Shown here piece after piece: positions 44,232 to 53,362 of a stretch of 64,000 nucleotides of DNA. The first letter of the stretch is position 1. Every line of letters begins with the position of its first letter. The position numbers and the translations under genes were made by a program. The stretch is taken from NCBI RefSeq assembly GCF_039544265.1, contig NZ_BAABLI010000010.1:9893-73892 (forward strand), written 5' to 3'. This DNA comes from Corallincola platygyrae (GTDB taxonomy: Bacteria > Pseudomonadota > Gammaproteobacteria > Enterobacterales > Neiellaceae). The notes under the pieces were generated by a model. It was not told where the DNA came from. It made no database searches and saw nothing but the letters and a program-made list of their open reading frames with translations.

Positions 44232-45248
44232 TTACCTTAAGACCGCGCTCTTATCCCAGGAGATCCAGCGTTGCAGCGCCAGCATGCCGCGGTCGAGAAT
44301 GAAACCGATAAAGCCAATGGTGAATACAGCCACCATGATGCGGCCCAATGAGTTGGAACTACCGTTCTGGAACTCATCCCAAACAAACTTACCCAGGCCA
44401 GGGTTCTGAGCCAGCATCTCTGCGGCAATCAATACCATCCAGCCCACACCCAATGACAAACGCAGGCCTGTGAAAATCATTGGAATGGCACTAGGCAGCA
44501 CAATTTTGCGGATCTGGGTAAACCAGCTCAGGCGCAGTACTTTAGAAACGTTGATCAAGTCCTTGTCGATACCCGATACACCGACTGTGGTGTTGATTAG
44601 CGTTGGCCACAAGCAACACAAGGTCACGGTGATTGCTGATGTCAGAAATGATTTATCAAACATGGGGTCATCAGAGACATAAACGGCCGACACCACCATG
44701 GTGACGATAGGTAACCATGCCAAGGGCGACACCGGCTTGAATATCTGGATCAACGGGTTCAGTGCGGTATACAGGGTGTTATTCAAACCACAGATAATCC
44801 CGATGGGGATCGCGACAACGGATGCGATCAAAAAGCCTGTAAACACGGTGATGAGGCTGGTGACGATCTGATCAAAGTAAGTTGGACGACCGTTGTAAGT
44901 ACGCCACTTAACCTTCGCATCAGGATTCTTTTCCAGCTTAGCGGCGTTTCGTTTTTCCTGTCGCTCATAGAAAGCGACTTCTTTGGCACGCTCAGCCTTA
45001 TGCTCTTCCCATAAACCACCAGCTTGGTGCCAAACCTGTGCAGGACCTGGTAATTGTCCCAAGCTCGTATTTACCTGGCTGGCTGCTGCACTCCAAAGCA
45101 TCAGGAAGATGAGAAATGCGAGAATAGGTACACCAACAGCGCGAAACATGGTGTTGATCTGCTCGAGTGGCTGTTGACCGCGAGCCAGTTTGACCAGAGG
45201 TGAAAAACCACCGATCGATTCCAATTTATCTAATACTGCTGTTGCCAT
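44232..45248 (-). CDS. nrtB: Nitrate-type ABC importer permease NrtB
   Basis: Inner-membrane permease. Hydrophobic segments alternate with a long charged cytoplasmic or periplasmic insert (about residues 70-110, KAERAKEVAFYERQEKRNAA). The EAA-type coupling loop NVSKVLRLSWFTQIRKIVLP is present. The ATG at 45248 has AAGGGGG four bases upstream and gives 338 residues. A small hairpin GGTAAGTCGCTTACC overlaps its stop codon (44222-44236) and may protect the message before the ATPase gene. Confidence 0.92.
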   Translation of the reverse strand: MATAVLDKLESIGGFSPLVKLARGQQPLEQINTMFRAVGVPILAFLIFLMLWSAAASQVNTSLGQLPGPAQVWHQAGGLWEEHKAERAKEVAFYERQEKRNAAKLEKNPDAKVKWRTYNGRPTYFDQIVTSLITVFTGFLIASVVAIPIGIICGLNNTLYTALNPLIQIFKPVSPLAWLPIVTMVVSAVYVSDDPMFDKSFLTSAITVTLCCLWPTLINTTVGVSGIDKDLINVSKVLRLSWFTQIRKIVLPSAIPMIFTGLRLSLGVGWMVLIAAEMLAQNPGLGKFVWDEFQNGSSNSLGRIMVAVFTIGFIGFILDRGMLALQRWISWDKSAVLR

Positions 45249-45328
45249 GATTGCCCCCTTGCAATTCAATGTGGGGGCTTTGCAGCCCCCACAGGCTTAG
45301 ATAAGTCACCCAACTCTTGAAAGAGTGG

Positions 45329-46690
45329 TTACAGCTGGACGTCACCTTTCAGGCCTATCGCGAACTTCTTCAAGTAAGCGTTAGGCTGGGTACCGTCGTA
45401 GACGATGTTGTCAATGAAGTGAGTCTGCGGTGGACGGAAGCCATCTTCGTCTGCACCAGGGAAGTCAGAGGCTTTCGCTTTGCCTTCCTTAATCAACTCG
45501 TTTGCTGCCGCCATGTAGATGTCTGGACGATAAACTTTCTTCGCCACATCCATGTACCAGCTATCAGGTTTTTGCTCAGAGATCTGACCCCAGCGACGCA
45601 TCTGTGTCAGGTACCAGATAGCATCTGAGTAGAATGGATAGGTTGCGTTGTAACGGAAGAATACGTTGAAGTCAGGTACATCACGCTTATCACCTTTCTC
45701 GTATTCGAATGTGCCCGTCATAGAGTTAGCAATTACGTCGTAGTCCGCTCCCACATAGTGAGGCTGAGACAGGATCTTCACAGCTTCAGGACGGTTGGCG
45801 TTGTTGTTTTCATCCAACCACATAGCAGCACGGATCATCGCTTTAACAACACGCTTGTGAGTTTCTGGGTACTTATCAGCCCACTTCTTAGAAACACCGA
45901 ATACCTTCTCTGGGTTGTTCTTCCAGATCTCGTAATCAGTCACAACAGGTACACCGATACCTTTAAATACCGCCTGCTGGTTCCATGGTTCACCCACGCA
46001 GTAGCCGTAGATGGTGCCCGCTTCCAACGTGGCAGGCATTTGCGGTGGTGGTGTTACCGACAGCAATGCTTCAGCATCGATTTGACCTGAGGTGTCACCT
46101 TTATGTGGCGCATAGTAACCCGGGTGAATACCACCGGCCGCCAGCCAGTAACGCAGCTCATAGTTGTGGGTCGAAACCGGGAATACCATGCCCATGTTGA
46201 ACGGCTTACCGTCATCAGCATACTTCTCAACTACAGGCTTCAGCGCGTCAGCTTTGATCGGGTGAACAGGCTTGCCGTCTTCACCGATTGGAATGTGTTT
46301 CTTCATCTCTTTCCAAACGTCGTTGGAAACCGTGATGCCGTTACCGTTCAAGTCCATTGAGAATGCGGTAATGATGTGTGCTTCAGTACCGTAACCGATG
46401 GTGGCACCCAGCGGCTGACCTGCCAGCATGTGCGCGCCATCCAGCTCACCAGTAATGGTGCGGTCGAGCAATACCTTCCAGTTTGCCTGTGCTTCGAGCT
46501 CAACAAACAGGCCTTCATCTTCGAAGTAACCCTTCTCGTAAGCGATAGCCAGAGGTGCCATATCAGTCAGCTTAATAAAGCCGAATTTCAGGTCTTCTTT
46601 TTCAGGCTCAGCAGCGAAAGCATTCAGTGTCAGCGCACTGGATACCAAGGTTGCTGAGGCAAGTTTTGCAAACAACTTTTGCTTAGACAT
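45329..46690 (-). CDS. nrtA: Nitrate/nitrite-binding protein NrtA (CmpA/NrtA family)
   Basis: Periplasmic solute receptor of the NrtA/CmpA family, 453 residues, with signal peptide ending LNAFA. Family stretches are LKFGFIKLTDMAPLAIAYEK, LDGAHMLAGQPLGATIGYG and YGYCVGEPWNQQAVFKGIG. Unlike cyanobacterial NrtA it is not a lipoprotein by sequence. Nitrate or nitrite is favoured over bicarbonate because NarP-type heptamers lie upstream; the binding residues were not checked by alignment. GGGGAGAG precedes the start. First gene of the operon. Confidence 0.9.
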   Translation of the reverse strand: MSKQKLFAKLASATLVSSALTLNAFAAEPEKEDLKFGFIKLTDMAPLAIAYEKGYFEDEGLFVELEAQANWKVLLDRTITGELDGAHMLAGQPLGATIGYGTEAHIITAFSMDLNGNGITVSNDVWKEMKKHIPIGEDGKPVHPIKADALKPVVEKYADDGKPFNMGMVFPVSTHNYELRYWLAAGGIHPGYYAPHKGDTSGQIDAEALLSVTPPPQMPATLEAGTIYGYCVGEPWNQQAVFKGIGVPVVTDYEIWKNNPEKVFGVSKKWADKYPETHKRVVKAMIRAAMWLDENNNANRPEAVKILSQPHYVGADYDVIANSMTGTFEYEKGDKRDVPDFNVFFRYNATYPFYSDAIWYLTQMRRWGQISEQKPDSWYMDVAKKVYRPDIYMAAANELIKEGKAKASDFPGADEDGFRPPQTHFIDNIVYDGTQPNAYLKKFAIGLKGDVQL

Positions 46691-46839
46691 TTTGCTCTCC
46701 CCAAAAAGGTATTGTGAAAGTTAAAAGTGCAGAACCTTTTCTGGGGAGTGGTATTACACAATGCGTACCAACTTTGTAAAAATATAGTTAACACATTGTT
46801 TTAAATAGCTTTAACAACAAAAAACGGTAGAAATAGAAC

Positions 46840-46855
46840 CTTCCCTAAAGGGGTA
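46840..46855 (-). promoter_or_regulatory. Candidate NarP/NarL site 1 upstream of nrtA
   Basis: On the minus strand TACCCCTTTAGGGAAG has one perfect TACCCCT heptamer and a degenerate second half in the 7-2-7 layout. It is 150 bases upstream of the nrtA start. Confidence 0.45.
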
Positions 46856-46892
46856 GAGAGTTGCACCAGCCATGATCCATGGATATCTCGAT

Positions 46893-46899
46893 AGGGGTA
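46893..46899 (-). promoter_or_regulatory. Candidate NarP/NarL heptamer 2 upstream of nrtA
   Basis: A second perfect TACCCCT heptamer in the same orientation, 44 bp (about four helical turns) from the first. Single heptamers occur by chance, so the pair is the argument. Confidence 0.35.
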
Positions 46900-46999
46900 G
46901 AGCCAGATCGCCATTGGTGCGTGGCAAGGGGGGAAACCTCAGTTCAAAGATGCGGTACAAAGGTTACGAATCAGGCGAGCTAGAGGAAGAAAAAGACAC

Positions 47000-47027
47000 A
47001 AAAAAGCCCCGCTTGGGCGGGGCTTTT
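47000..47027 (-). terminator. Terminator after lpd
   Basis: AAAAAGCCCCGC and GCGGGGCTTTTTT (minus strand) flank a short loop, 20 bases after the lpd stop. It closes the pyruvate dehydrogenase operon. Confidence 0.9.
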
Positions 47028-47046
47028 TACGCTAAAAATACAGCGT

Positions 47047-48474
47047 TTATTTACGCTTTTTAGCTTTAGGGTTTGGCAGGTCAGTGATTGAACCTTCAAA
47101 GATCTCAGCCGCCAGACCAACAGACTCATGCAGTGTTGGGTGCGCGTGTACTGTCAGAGCGATATCTTCAGCGTCACAGCCCATTTCGATAGCCAGACAG
47201 ATCTCACCCAGCAGCTCACCACCGTTAACACCTACGATAGAACCACCCAGGATACGACCACTGTCTTTATCGAAGATAAGCTTGGTCATGCCGCTATCGG
47301 CATCAGAGGCGATAGCACGACCACTCGCGGCCCATGGGAATACAGATACTTCGTAGTTAACGCCCTGCTCTTTCGCTTCTTTCTCGGTCAGACCGGCCCA
47401 CGCCACTTCTGGGTGTGTGTAAGCAATCGATGGGATCAACTTAGGCTCGAAGTAGTGCTTCTTACCGGCAATCACCTCGGCAGCTACGTGACCTTCGTGC
47501 ACACCTTTGTGTGCCAGCATAGGCTGACCTACGATGTCACCGATGGCGTGGATATGAGGCACGTTGGTACGCATCTGGTTATCAGTGTTGATAAAGCCGC
47601 GCTCATCCACCTGAATACCGGCTTTTTCAGCGTCCAGCAGTTTGCCGTTTGGTGTACGACCCACAGCCACAAGTACCGCATCGTAGCGAATCGCTGCGTT
47701 AGGAGCTTTTTTGCCTTCGAAGCTAACGTAGATACCGTCTTCTTTTGCTTCAACCGCGGTTACCTTGGTTTCAAGCATCAGGGTAAACTTGTCTTTGATC
47801 TCACGGGTGTAAACTTTCACCACGTCTTTGTCGGCCGCAGGGATCAACTGATCCATAAATTCGACCACTTCGATCTTAGAGCCCAGGGAGTGATACACAG
47901 TACCCATTTCCAGACCGATAATACCACCACCCAGAATCAGCATTTTTTCTGGCACACTTTCCAGTTTCAGTGCGTCAGTTGAATCCCAGATACGTGGGTC
48001 ATCATGCGGGATAAATGGCAGCTGAACCGGACGAGAGCCTGCTGCGATAATGGCGTTGTCGAAGTTGATGGTGGTAACACCGTCTGGACCTTCTACCGCA
48101 AGGGTGTTGGCGCCAGTGAATTTGCCGTAACCATTAACGACTTTCACTTTACGCATCTTGGCCATACCAGCCAGACCGCCAGTCAACTTGGTGATCACCT
48201 TGTCTTTCCAAACACGGATCTTGTCGATGTCTGTCTCTGGCTCGTTAAATACCACACCGTGAGCGCCCAGGTGCTTGGCATCTTCAATCACCTGCGCCAC
48301 GTGCAACAGTGCTTTTGAAGGGATACAGCCTACGTTCAAACAAACACCGCCGAGGGTGTCGAAACGCTCGATAAGTACGGTTTCCAAACCTAAGTCCGCT
48401 GCACGGAAAGCGGCGGAGTAGCCTGCGGGGCCGGCACCGAGTACCACGACCTGTGTTTTGATCTCGTTGCTCAT
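47047..48474 (-). CDS. lpd: Dihydrolipoamide dehydrogenase Lpd (E3)
   Basis: FAD enzyme that reoxidises dihydrolipoamide in the pyruvate and 2-oxoglutarate dehydrogenase complexes, reducing NAD. The FAD site VLGAGPAGYSAAFRAADLG, redox disulfide GGVCLNVGCIPSKALL, NAD site GGGIIGLEMGTVYHSLG and C-terminal active-site AHPTLHESVGLAAE are all present. Length 475 matches enteric Lpd. A hairpin lies between aceF and this gene, so expression may be partly separate from aceEF. Confidence 0.97.
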   Translation of the reverse strand: MSNEIKTQVVVLGAGPAGYSAAFRAADLGLETVLIERFDTLGGVCLNVGCIPSKALLHVAQVIEDAKHLGAHGVVFNEPETDIDKIRVWKDKVITKLTGGLAGMAKMRKVKVVNGYGKFTGANTLAVEGPDGVTTINFDNAIIAAGSRPVQLPFIPHDDPRIWDSTDALKLESVPEKMLILGGGIIGLEMGTVYHSLGSKIEVVEFMDQLIPAADKDVVKVYTREIKDKFTLMLETKVTAVEAKEDGIYVSFEGKKAPNAAIRYDAVLVAVGRTPNGKLLDAEKAGIQVDERGFINTDNQMRTNVPHIHAIGDIVGQPMLAHKGVHEGHVAAEVIAGKKHYFEPKLIPSIAYTHPEVAWAGLTEKEAKEQGVNYEVSVFPWAASGRAIASDADSGMTKLIFDKDSGRILGGSIVGVNGGELLGEICLAIEMGCDAEDIALTVHAHPTLHESVGLAAEIFEGSITDLPNPKAKKRK

Positions 48475-48612
48475 TATGTCCTCTTTAATCCTATGTTCTA
48501 TCGCCTGAACTTGTCTGGTGAGAATCTTGTTATGGCGCGCGAAGCGTGCTCTGTTCCATTCAAGTCCGGCCAGTCTAACCTGCCTTTGCCTGTTTCTGAA
48601 AGCAGGGAAACG

Positions 48613-48646
48613 AAAAGGGGCGAAACCCGTTGGTCACGCCCCTTTG
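48613..48646 (-). terminator. Hairpin between aceF and lpd
   Basis: AAAGGGGCG (48614-48622) and CGCCCCTTT (48637-48645) form a perfect 9-bp stem with a 14-base loop, followed on the minus strand by TCG and no long T run beyond the stem. It starts 12 bases after the aceF stop and could partly stop transcripts before lpd. Confidence 0.6.
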
Positions 48647-48657
48647 TCAGCCTGTGC

Positions 48658-50595
48658 TTACAGTACCAACCTGCGGATGTCTGACAACACTCCGCTCAGG
48701 GTAGTGATGAAGCGTGCACCGTCGGCACCATCAATCACCCGGTGGTCATAACTGAGTGCCAATGGCAGGGTCAGTTGTGGCACAAACTCTTTACCGTTCC
48801 ACTTAGGTTTCATCTCTGAGCGGGATACACCCAGGATAGCCACCTCTGGCGCGTTCACGATTGGTGTAAACTGAGTGCCGCCGATACCACCAAGGCTGGA
48901 GATAGTGAAACACCCGCCCTGCATATCTTTGGCTGTCAGCTTGCCTTCGCGTGCTTTGGCACTGATTTCGAGCAGTTCTTTAGAAAGGTCAAACACACCC
49001 TTCTTATTCACATCACGGATAACCGGAACAACCAGGCCGTTTGGCGTATCTACCGCCACACCGATGTGAACATACTTCTTCATCACCAGTGACTCACCAT
49101 CTTCCGACAGCGAAGAACAGAACTTAGGATGGGCTTCCAATGCTTTTGCAGCGGCTTTCATGATGAACACCAACGGTGTGATCTTAAAGCCAAGCTTCTG
49201 CTTCTCAGCAAGCACGTTTTGTTCTTTACGGAACGCTTCAACGGAAGTGATATCTGCTTCGTCGAACTGCGTCACATGAGGGATAGTTACCCAGTTGCGA
49301 TGCAGTGCCGGACCAGAGATCTTCTGGATACGTGACAGACCCACCTCTTCAATTTCACCAAACTTGGAGAAATCGACTTTTGGCTGGGCCGCAACGGCCA
49401 GACCGCTGCCGGTCACAGCGCCCGAGCTCTTAGGACGAGACAGCTCAAACTTCACATAAGCCTGAATGTCTTCCTTCAGGATTCTGCCTTTACGGCCAGA
49501 GCCTTTCACCTGAGTCAGGTCAACACCGAACTCACGGGCAACACGGCGTACTGCCGGTGAAGCATGGGCTGCGCCCTTACCTTTACCTGCCGCAGCGTGT
49601 GGGTGATGAGGCACAGGATCAGCTTTTGCAGCTGCTGGCGCAGAAGCTGCCGGAGCAGGTGCTGGAGCAGTTGGAGCTGGGGCCGGCGCTGCTGGAGCTG
49701 ATACTGGTGCAGCGCCCGCTGTTTCAATCACAACGATCAGGGTGCCTTGAGACACCTTGTCGCCCGCAGCGATTTTGACCTCTTTCACCACACCGGCAAA
49801 CGGTGATGGTACGTCCATCGCCGCTTTGTCACCTTCAACAGTGATCAAGCCCTGGTCCGCTTCAACGGTGTCGCCAACCGCAACCAAGACGTCAGTCACA
49901 TCAGCGCTGTCGGCACCGATATCAGGTACGGTCACTTCTTTCAGCTCAGCAGCCGCTGGAGCGGCTGCTGAAGCAGGTGTACTCTCAGCAACAGGGGCTG
50001 CCGGAGCAGTTTCAGCTGCCGCACTTGCACCTGCTTCAACTAACAGGATCAGGGTACCTTCAGATACCTTGTCTCCCGCGGCGATCTTGATCTCTTTAAC
50101 CACACCGGCAAACGGCGCAGGCACATCCATTGCGGCTTTATCGCCTTCAATGGTGATCAGGCCCTGGTCAGCTTCAATGGTCTCGCCTACTGCAACTAAA
50201 ACGTCTGTGACGTCAGCACTGTCTGCGCCAATATCTGGCACAGTCACTTCTTTCACTTCAGCCACAGCAGCTGGGGCAGCTGCCGGGGCCGCTGGAGCCG
50301 GAGCGGGCGCGGCAGGAGCAGGCTCAGCCGCAGGGGCTGGGGCTGCACTTTCCGCGCTCTCGGCTTCAACTACCATAATCAAAGTGCCTTCAGACACTTT
50401 GTCGCCTTCAGCGATTTTGATCTCTTTTACTACACCACCAAACGGCGCAGGCACATCCATTGCGGCTTTATCGCCTTCAACGGTGATCAAGCCCTGATCC
50501 GCTTCAATGGTGTCACCCACAGCCACCAGGATCTCGGTGACGTCGGCGGAATCAGCACCGATATCCGGTACCAGAATCTCTTTGATGTCGGCCAT
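48658..50595 (-). CDS. aceF: Dihydrolipoamide acetyltransferase AceF (E2), three lipoyl domains
   Basis: Core of the pyruvate dehydrogenase complex. Three tandem lipoyl domains each carry VEGDKAAMDVP or IEGDKAAMDVP with the lipoylated Lys (Lys43 in the first) and are joined by Ala/Pro-rich linkers. Next come the E1/E3-binding domain (ASPAVRRVAREFGVDLTQVKGSGRKG, in parts) and the catalytic domain ending YDHRVIDGADGARF with His and Asp of the active site. The 645 residues match three-lipoyl E2 of E. coli type. It starts 16 bases after aceE. Confidence 0.97.
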   Translation of the reverse strand: MADIKEILVPDIGADSADVTEILVAVGDTIEADQGLITVEGDKAAMDVPAPFGGVVKEIKIAEGDKVSEGTLIMVVEAESAESAAPAPAAEPAPAAPAPAPAAPAAAPAAVAEVKEVTVPDIGADSADVTDVLVAVGETIEADQGLITIEGDKAAMDVPAPFAGVVKEIKIAAGDKVSEGTLILLVEAGASAAAETAPAAPVAESTPASAAAPAAAELKEVTVPDIGADSADVTDVLVAVGDTVEADQGLITVEGDKAAMDVPSPFAGVVKEVKIAAGDKVSQGTLIVVIETAGAAPVSAPAAPAPAPTAPAPAPAASAPAAAKADPVPHHPHAAAGKGKGAAHASPAVRRVAREFGVDLTQVKGSGRKGRILKEDIQAYVKFELSRPKSSGAVTGSGLAVAAQPKVDFSKFGEIEEVGLSRIQKISGPALHRNWVTIPHVTQFDEADITSVEAFRKEQNVLAEKQKLGFKITPLVFIMKAAAKALEAHPKFCSSLSEDGESLVMKKYVHIGVAVDTPNGLVVPVIRDVNKKGVFDLSKELLEISAKAREGKLTAKDMQGGCFTISSLGGIGGTQFTPIVNAPEVAILGVSRSEMKPKWNGKEFVPQLTLPLALSYDHRVIDGADGARFITTLSGVLSDIRRLVL

Positions 50596-50611
50596 CAGTC
50601 TCTATCCTCTA

Positions 50612-53278
50612 TTAGGCGAACAGTGGGTTGATCTTGTCAGCGTCGATCTCGAACTTGGTGATCGCTTCTGCAACCACTTTCTTGTCCAAATCGCCTTTTG
50701 CTGCCAATTCGGTCAGTGCGCCCAATACGACGTAGCGGTAATCAACTTCGAAGTGTGCACGCAGATTTTCACGGCTATCTGAACGACCGAAGCCATCAGT
50801 ACCCAACACGCGGTAAGGCGCAGGGATAAAGTTACGCAGCTGGTCAGCGTGAACTTTCATGTAGTCAGTCGCAACAACCACTGGCGTGTCTGCTTCCAGA
50901 GTCTTAGTCACGTAAGCTACTTTTGGCTCCGCTTCTGGGTGCAGCAGGTTGTAACGGTCAACATCCAGACCATCACGGGCCAGCTCAGTGAATGAGGTCA
51001 CAGAGAATACATCGGAATCGATGCCGTACTCTTCGGCCAGTACCTGTGCGGCTTTTTGAACCTGCAGCAAGATAGTGCCTGAGCCCATCAGCTGAACCTT
51101 GGCCTTACCTTTACCGGCAACGCTTTCCAGCTTGTAGATACCGTTGATAATGCCGTCTTCAGCACCTTCTGGCATGGCTGGGTGAACGTAGTTTTCGTTC
51201 ATGGTGGTGATGTAGTAGAAAACGTCTTCCTGCTTCTCACCGTACATGCGCTCGATACCGTCCTGGATAATCACTGCCAGCTCGTAACCAAAGGTTGGGT
51301 CGTAACTGATACAGTTCGGGATGGTGCTCGAAATCACGTGGCTGTGGCCATCTTCGTGTTGCAGACCTTCGCCGTTCAGGGTTGTACGACCTGCGGTACC
51401 ACCGATCAGGAAACCACGGGCACGGGCATCACCGGCCAACCAGGCAAGGTCACCGATACGCTGGAAACCGAACATGGAGTAGTAGATGTAGAACGGGATC
51501 ATCGGGGTGTCGTTCACTGAGTAGCTGGTTGCAGCCGCTACCCAAGAGGACATTGCACCACCCTCGTTAATACCTTCCTGCAGTACCGCACCAGTTTTGT
51601 CTTCGCGGTAGTAAGCAACCTGGTCAGCATCCTGAGGAACGTATTTCTGACCTTCGTGAGCATAGATGCCCACTTGACGGAACAGACCTTCCATACCGAA
51701 GGTACGTGCTTCATCAGGAATAATGGGCACAACACGCTTGCCGATATTCTTATCTTTCAGCAAAGCAGTCAGCAAACGACCCAGCGCCATCGTGGAGCTG
51801 ATTTCACGGCCGTTAGAACCTTTCAGTACCGCATCGAAAGCTTTCAGGCCAGGAATATCCAGCGACTGAGAGAACTTCACGCGACGGCGTGGCAACGAGC
51901 CTTCAAGCTGTTCACGGCGCTGACGCAGATACTGCATCTCAGGGCTGTCTTCAGCAGGCTTGTAGTAAGGGATGTTTTCGATTTCGTTGTCATCAACCGG
52001 AATGTTGAAACGATCACGGAAATGCTTCATCGCATCAATGTTCATCTTCTTGACGTTGTGCGCGATGTTGCGACCTTCACCCGCTTCACCCAGGCCATAA
52101 CCTTTTACAGTCTTAGCCAGGATTACAGTTGGACGACCTTTGGTGTTCACTGCACGCTGATAGGCGGCGTAAACTTTTGATGGATCGTGACCACCACGGT
52201 TCAGACGCCAGATGTCTTCATCAGACATGTTGGCAACCATTTCAGCGGTTTCCGGGTACTTACCAAAGAAGTGCTCACGGGTGTATGCACCGCCTTTGGC
52301 TTTACAGTTCTGGTATTCACCATCAACGGTTTCTTCCATCAACTGCAATAGTTTGCCAGAGGTATCGCGAGCCAACAGGGCATCCCAGTAGCGACCCCAG
52401 ATAACTTTAATCACTTCCCAGCCTGCGCCGCGGAAAGAACCTTCCAGCTCTTGAATGATCTTACCGTTACCACGTACCGGACCATCCAAACGCTGCAGGT
52501 TACAGTTAACAACAAAGATCAGGTTATCCAGACCTTCGCGCGCCGCCAGGCCAATGGCTCCCAGTGATTCTGGCTCATCAATCTCACCATCACCCAGGAA
52601 TGCCCATACCTTCTGACGCGAAGTATCCATGATGCCACGATCGTGCAGATACTTGAGGAAACGCGCTTGGTAGATAGCAGTAAGCGGACCCAGACCCATT
52701 GATACGGTTGGGAACTGCCAGTAATCAGGCATCAGCTTGGGATGCGGGTATGAACTCAGGCCTTTGCCTTCCACTTCCTGACGGAAGTTGTCCATCTGCT
52801 CTTCGCTCAGACGACCTTCCAGGAAAGAACGCGCATAGATACCTGGGGAGATATGGCCCTGGAAGTAGATAAGATCGCCGCCGTCGTGCTCGTTAGGTGC
52901 ACGCCAGAAGTGGTTGAAGCCTACATCATAAAGTGTGGCTGAAGATGCGAAGCTGGACATGTGTCCGCCCAGGTCCAACCCTTTCTTAGATGCACGCTGT
53001 ACCATGGCCAGCGCGTTCCAACGGATGTAACCGCGGATCTTTTGCTCCAACGCCATATCGCCAGGCATTTGTGGTTCCTGACCAGGAGGAATGGTGTTCA
53101 GGTACGCCGTAGTTGCATCGTAAGGTAGGTGAGCACCGTTACGACGGGCCTTGTCAATCAGCTTCTCCAACAGGTAGTGAGCGCGTTCTGAGCCCTCTTC
53201 TGCAAGCACGGCTTCCATCGCTTCGAGCCATTCCTGCGTTTCCTGTGGATCCACGTCGTGATTGATAATGTCAGACAT
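50612..53278 (-). CDS. aceE: Pyruvate dehydrogenase E1 component AceE
   Basis: Homodimeric thiamin-diphosphate E1 that decarboxylates pyruvate and acetylates the lipoyl groups of AceF. The ThDP motif GDGEIDEPES... ending NLIFVVNCN is intact; HGGDLIYFQGHISPGIYARS (HxxxxxYFQGH) and the transketolase-like second half are typical. ATG at 53278 (MSDIINHDVDPQETQEW) with AAGGA upstream gives 888 residues, close to the E. coli enzyme; a longer frame from 53305 adds nine residues. It follows pdhR by 84 bases. Confidence 0.97.
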   Translation of the reverse strand: MSDIINHDVDPQETQEWLEAMEAVLAEEGSERAHYLLEKLIDKARRNGAHLPYDATTAYLNTIPPGQEPQMPGDMALEQKIRGYIRWNALAMVQRASKKGLDLGGHMSSFASSATLYDVGFNHFWRAPNEHDGGDLIYFQGHISPGIYARSFLEGRLSEEQMDNFRQEVEGKGLSSYPHPKLMPDYWQFPTVSMGLGPLTAIYQARFLKYLHDRGIMDTSRQKVWAFLGDGEIDEPESLGAIGLAAREGLDNLIFVVNCNLQRLDGPVRGNGKIIQELEGSFRGAGWEVIKVIWGRYWDALLARDTSGKLLQLMEETVDGEYQNCKAKGGAYTREHFFGKYPETAEMVANMSDEDIWRLNRGGHDPSKVYAAYQRAVNTKGRPTVILAKTVKGYGLGEAGEGRNIAHNVKKMNIDAMKHFRDRFNIPVDDNEIENIPYYKPAEDSPEMQYLRQRREQLEGSLPRRRVKFSQSLDIPGLKAFDAVLKGSNGREISSTMALGRLLTALLKDKNIGKRVVPIIPDEARTFGMEGLFRQVGIYAHEGQKYVPQDADQVAYYREDKTGAVLQEGINEGGAMSSWVAAATSYSVNDTPMIPFYIYYSMFGFQRIGDLAWLAGDARARGFLIGGTAGRTTLNGEGLQHEDGHSHVISSTIPNCISYDPTFGYELAVIIQDGIERMYGEKQEDVFYYITTMNENYVHPAMPEGAEDGIINGIYKLESVAGKGKAKVQLMGSGTILLQVQKAAQVLAEEYGIDSDVFSVTSFTELARDGLDVDRYNLLHPEAEPKVAYVTKTLEADTPVVVATDYMKVHADQLRNFIPAPYRVLGTDGFGRSDSRENLRAHFEVDYRYVVLGALTELAAKGDLDKKVVAEAITKFEIDADKINPLFA

Positions 53279-53362
53279 GGCGGGTTCCTTATCTTCTAGG
53301 TTCAATCGTGAGTGATTAATTTAATGTTCATTTACGATAGCGTTGATCCAGATTTTTTCCGC

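Larger units (their letters stand above)
46691..46999. other. Upstream region of nrtA
   Basis: About 300 bases without a gene, A/T-rich near nrtA and G-rich farther out. It contains two AGGGGTA heptamers (listed separately) and the imperfect AGTGGTA at 46747. A weak sigma-54-like TGGTAC...GTGT on the minus strand (about 46755-46770) lacks the -12 GC. Confidence 0.45.

Noticed and set aside
46755..46770. Sigma-54-like promoter upstream of nrtA
   Set aside because: TGGTAC is acceptable for the -24 part but the -12 element reads GT instead of GC, so the match is too weak.
49757..50497. Long plus-strand open frame of 246 codons opposite aceF
   Set aside because: It is the complement of the repeated, Ala-rich lipoyl domains; composition explains the open frame and no family is recognisable.
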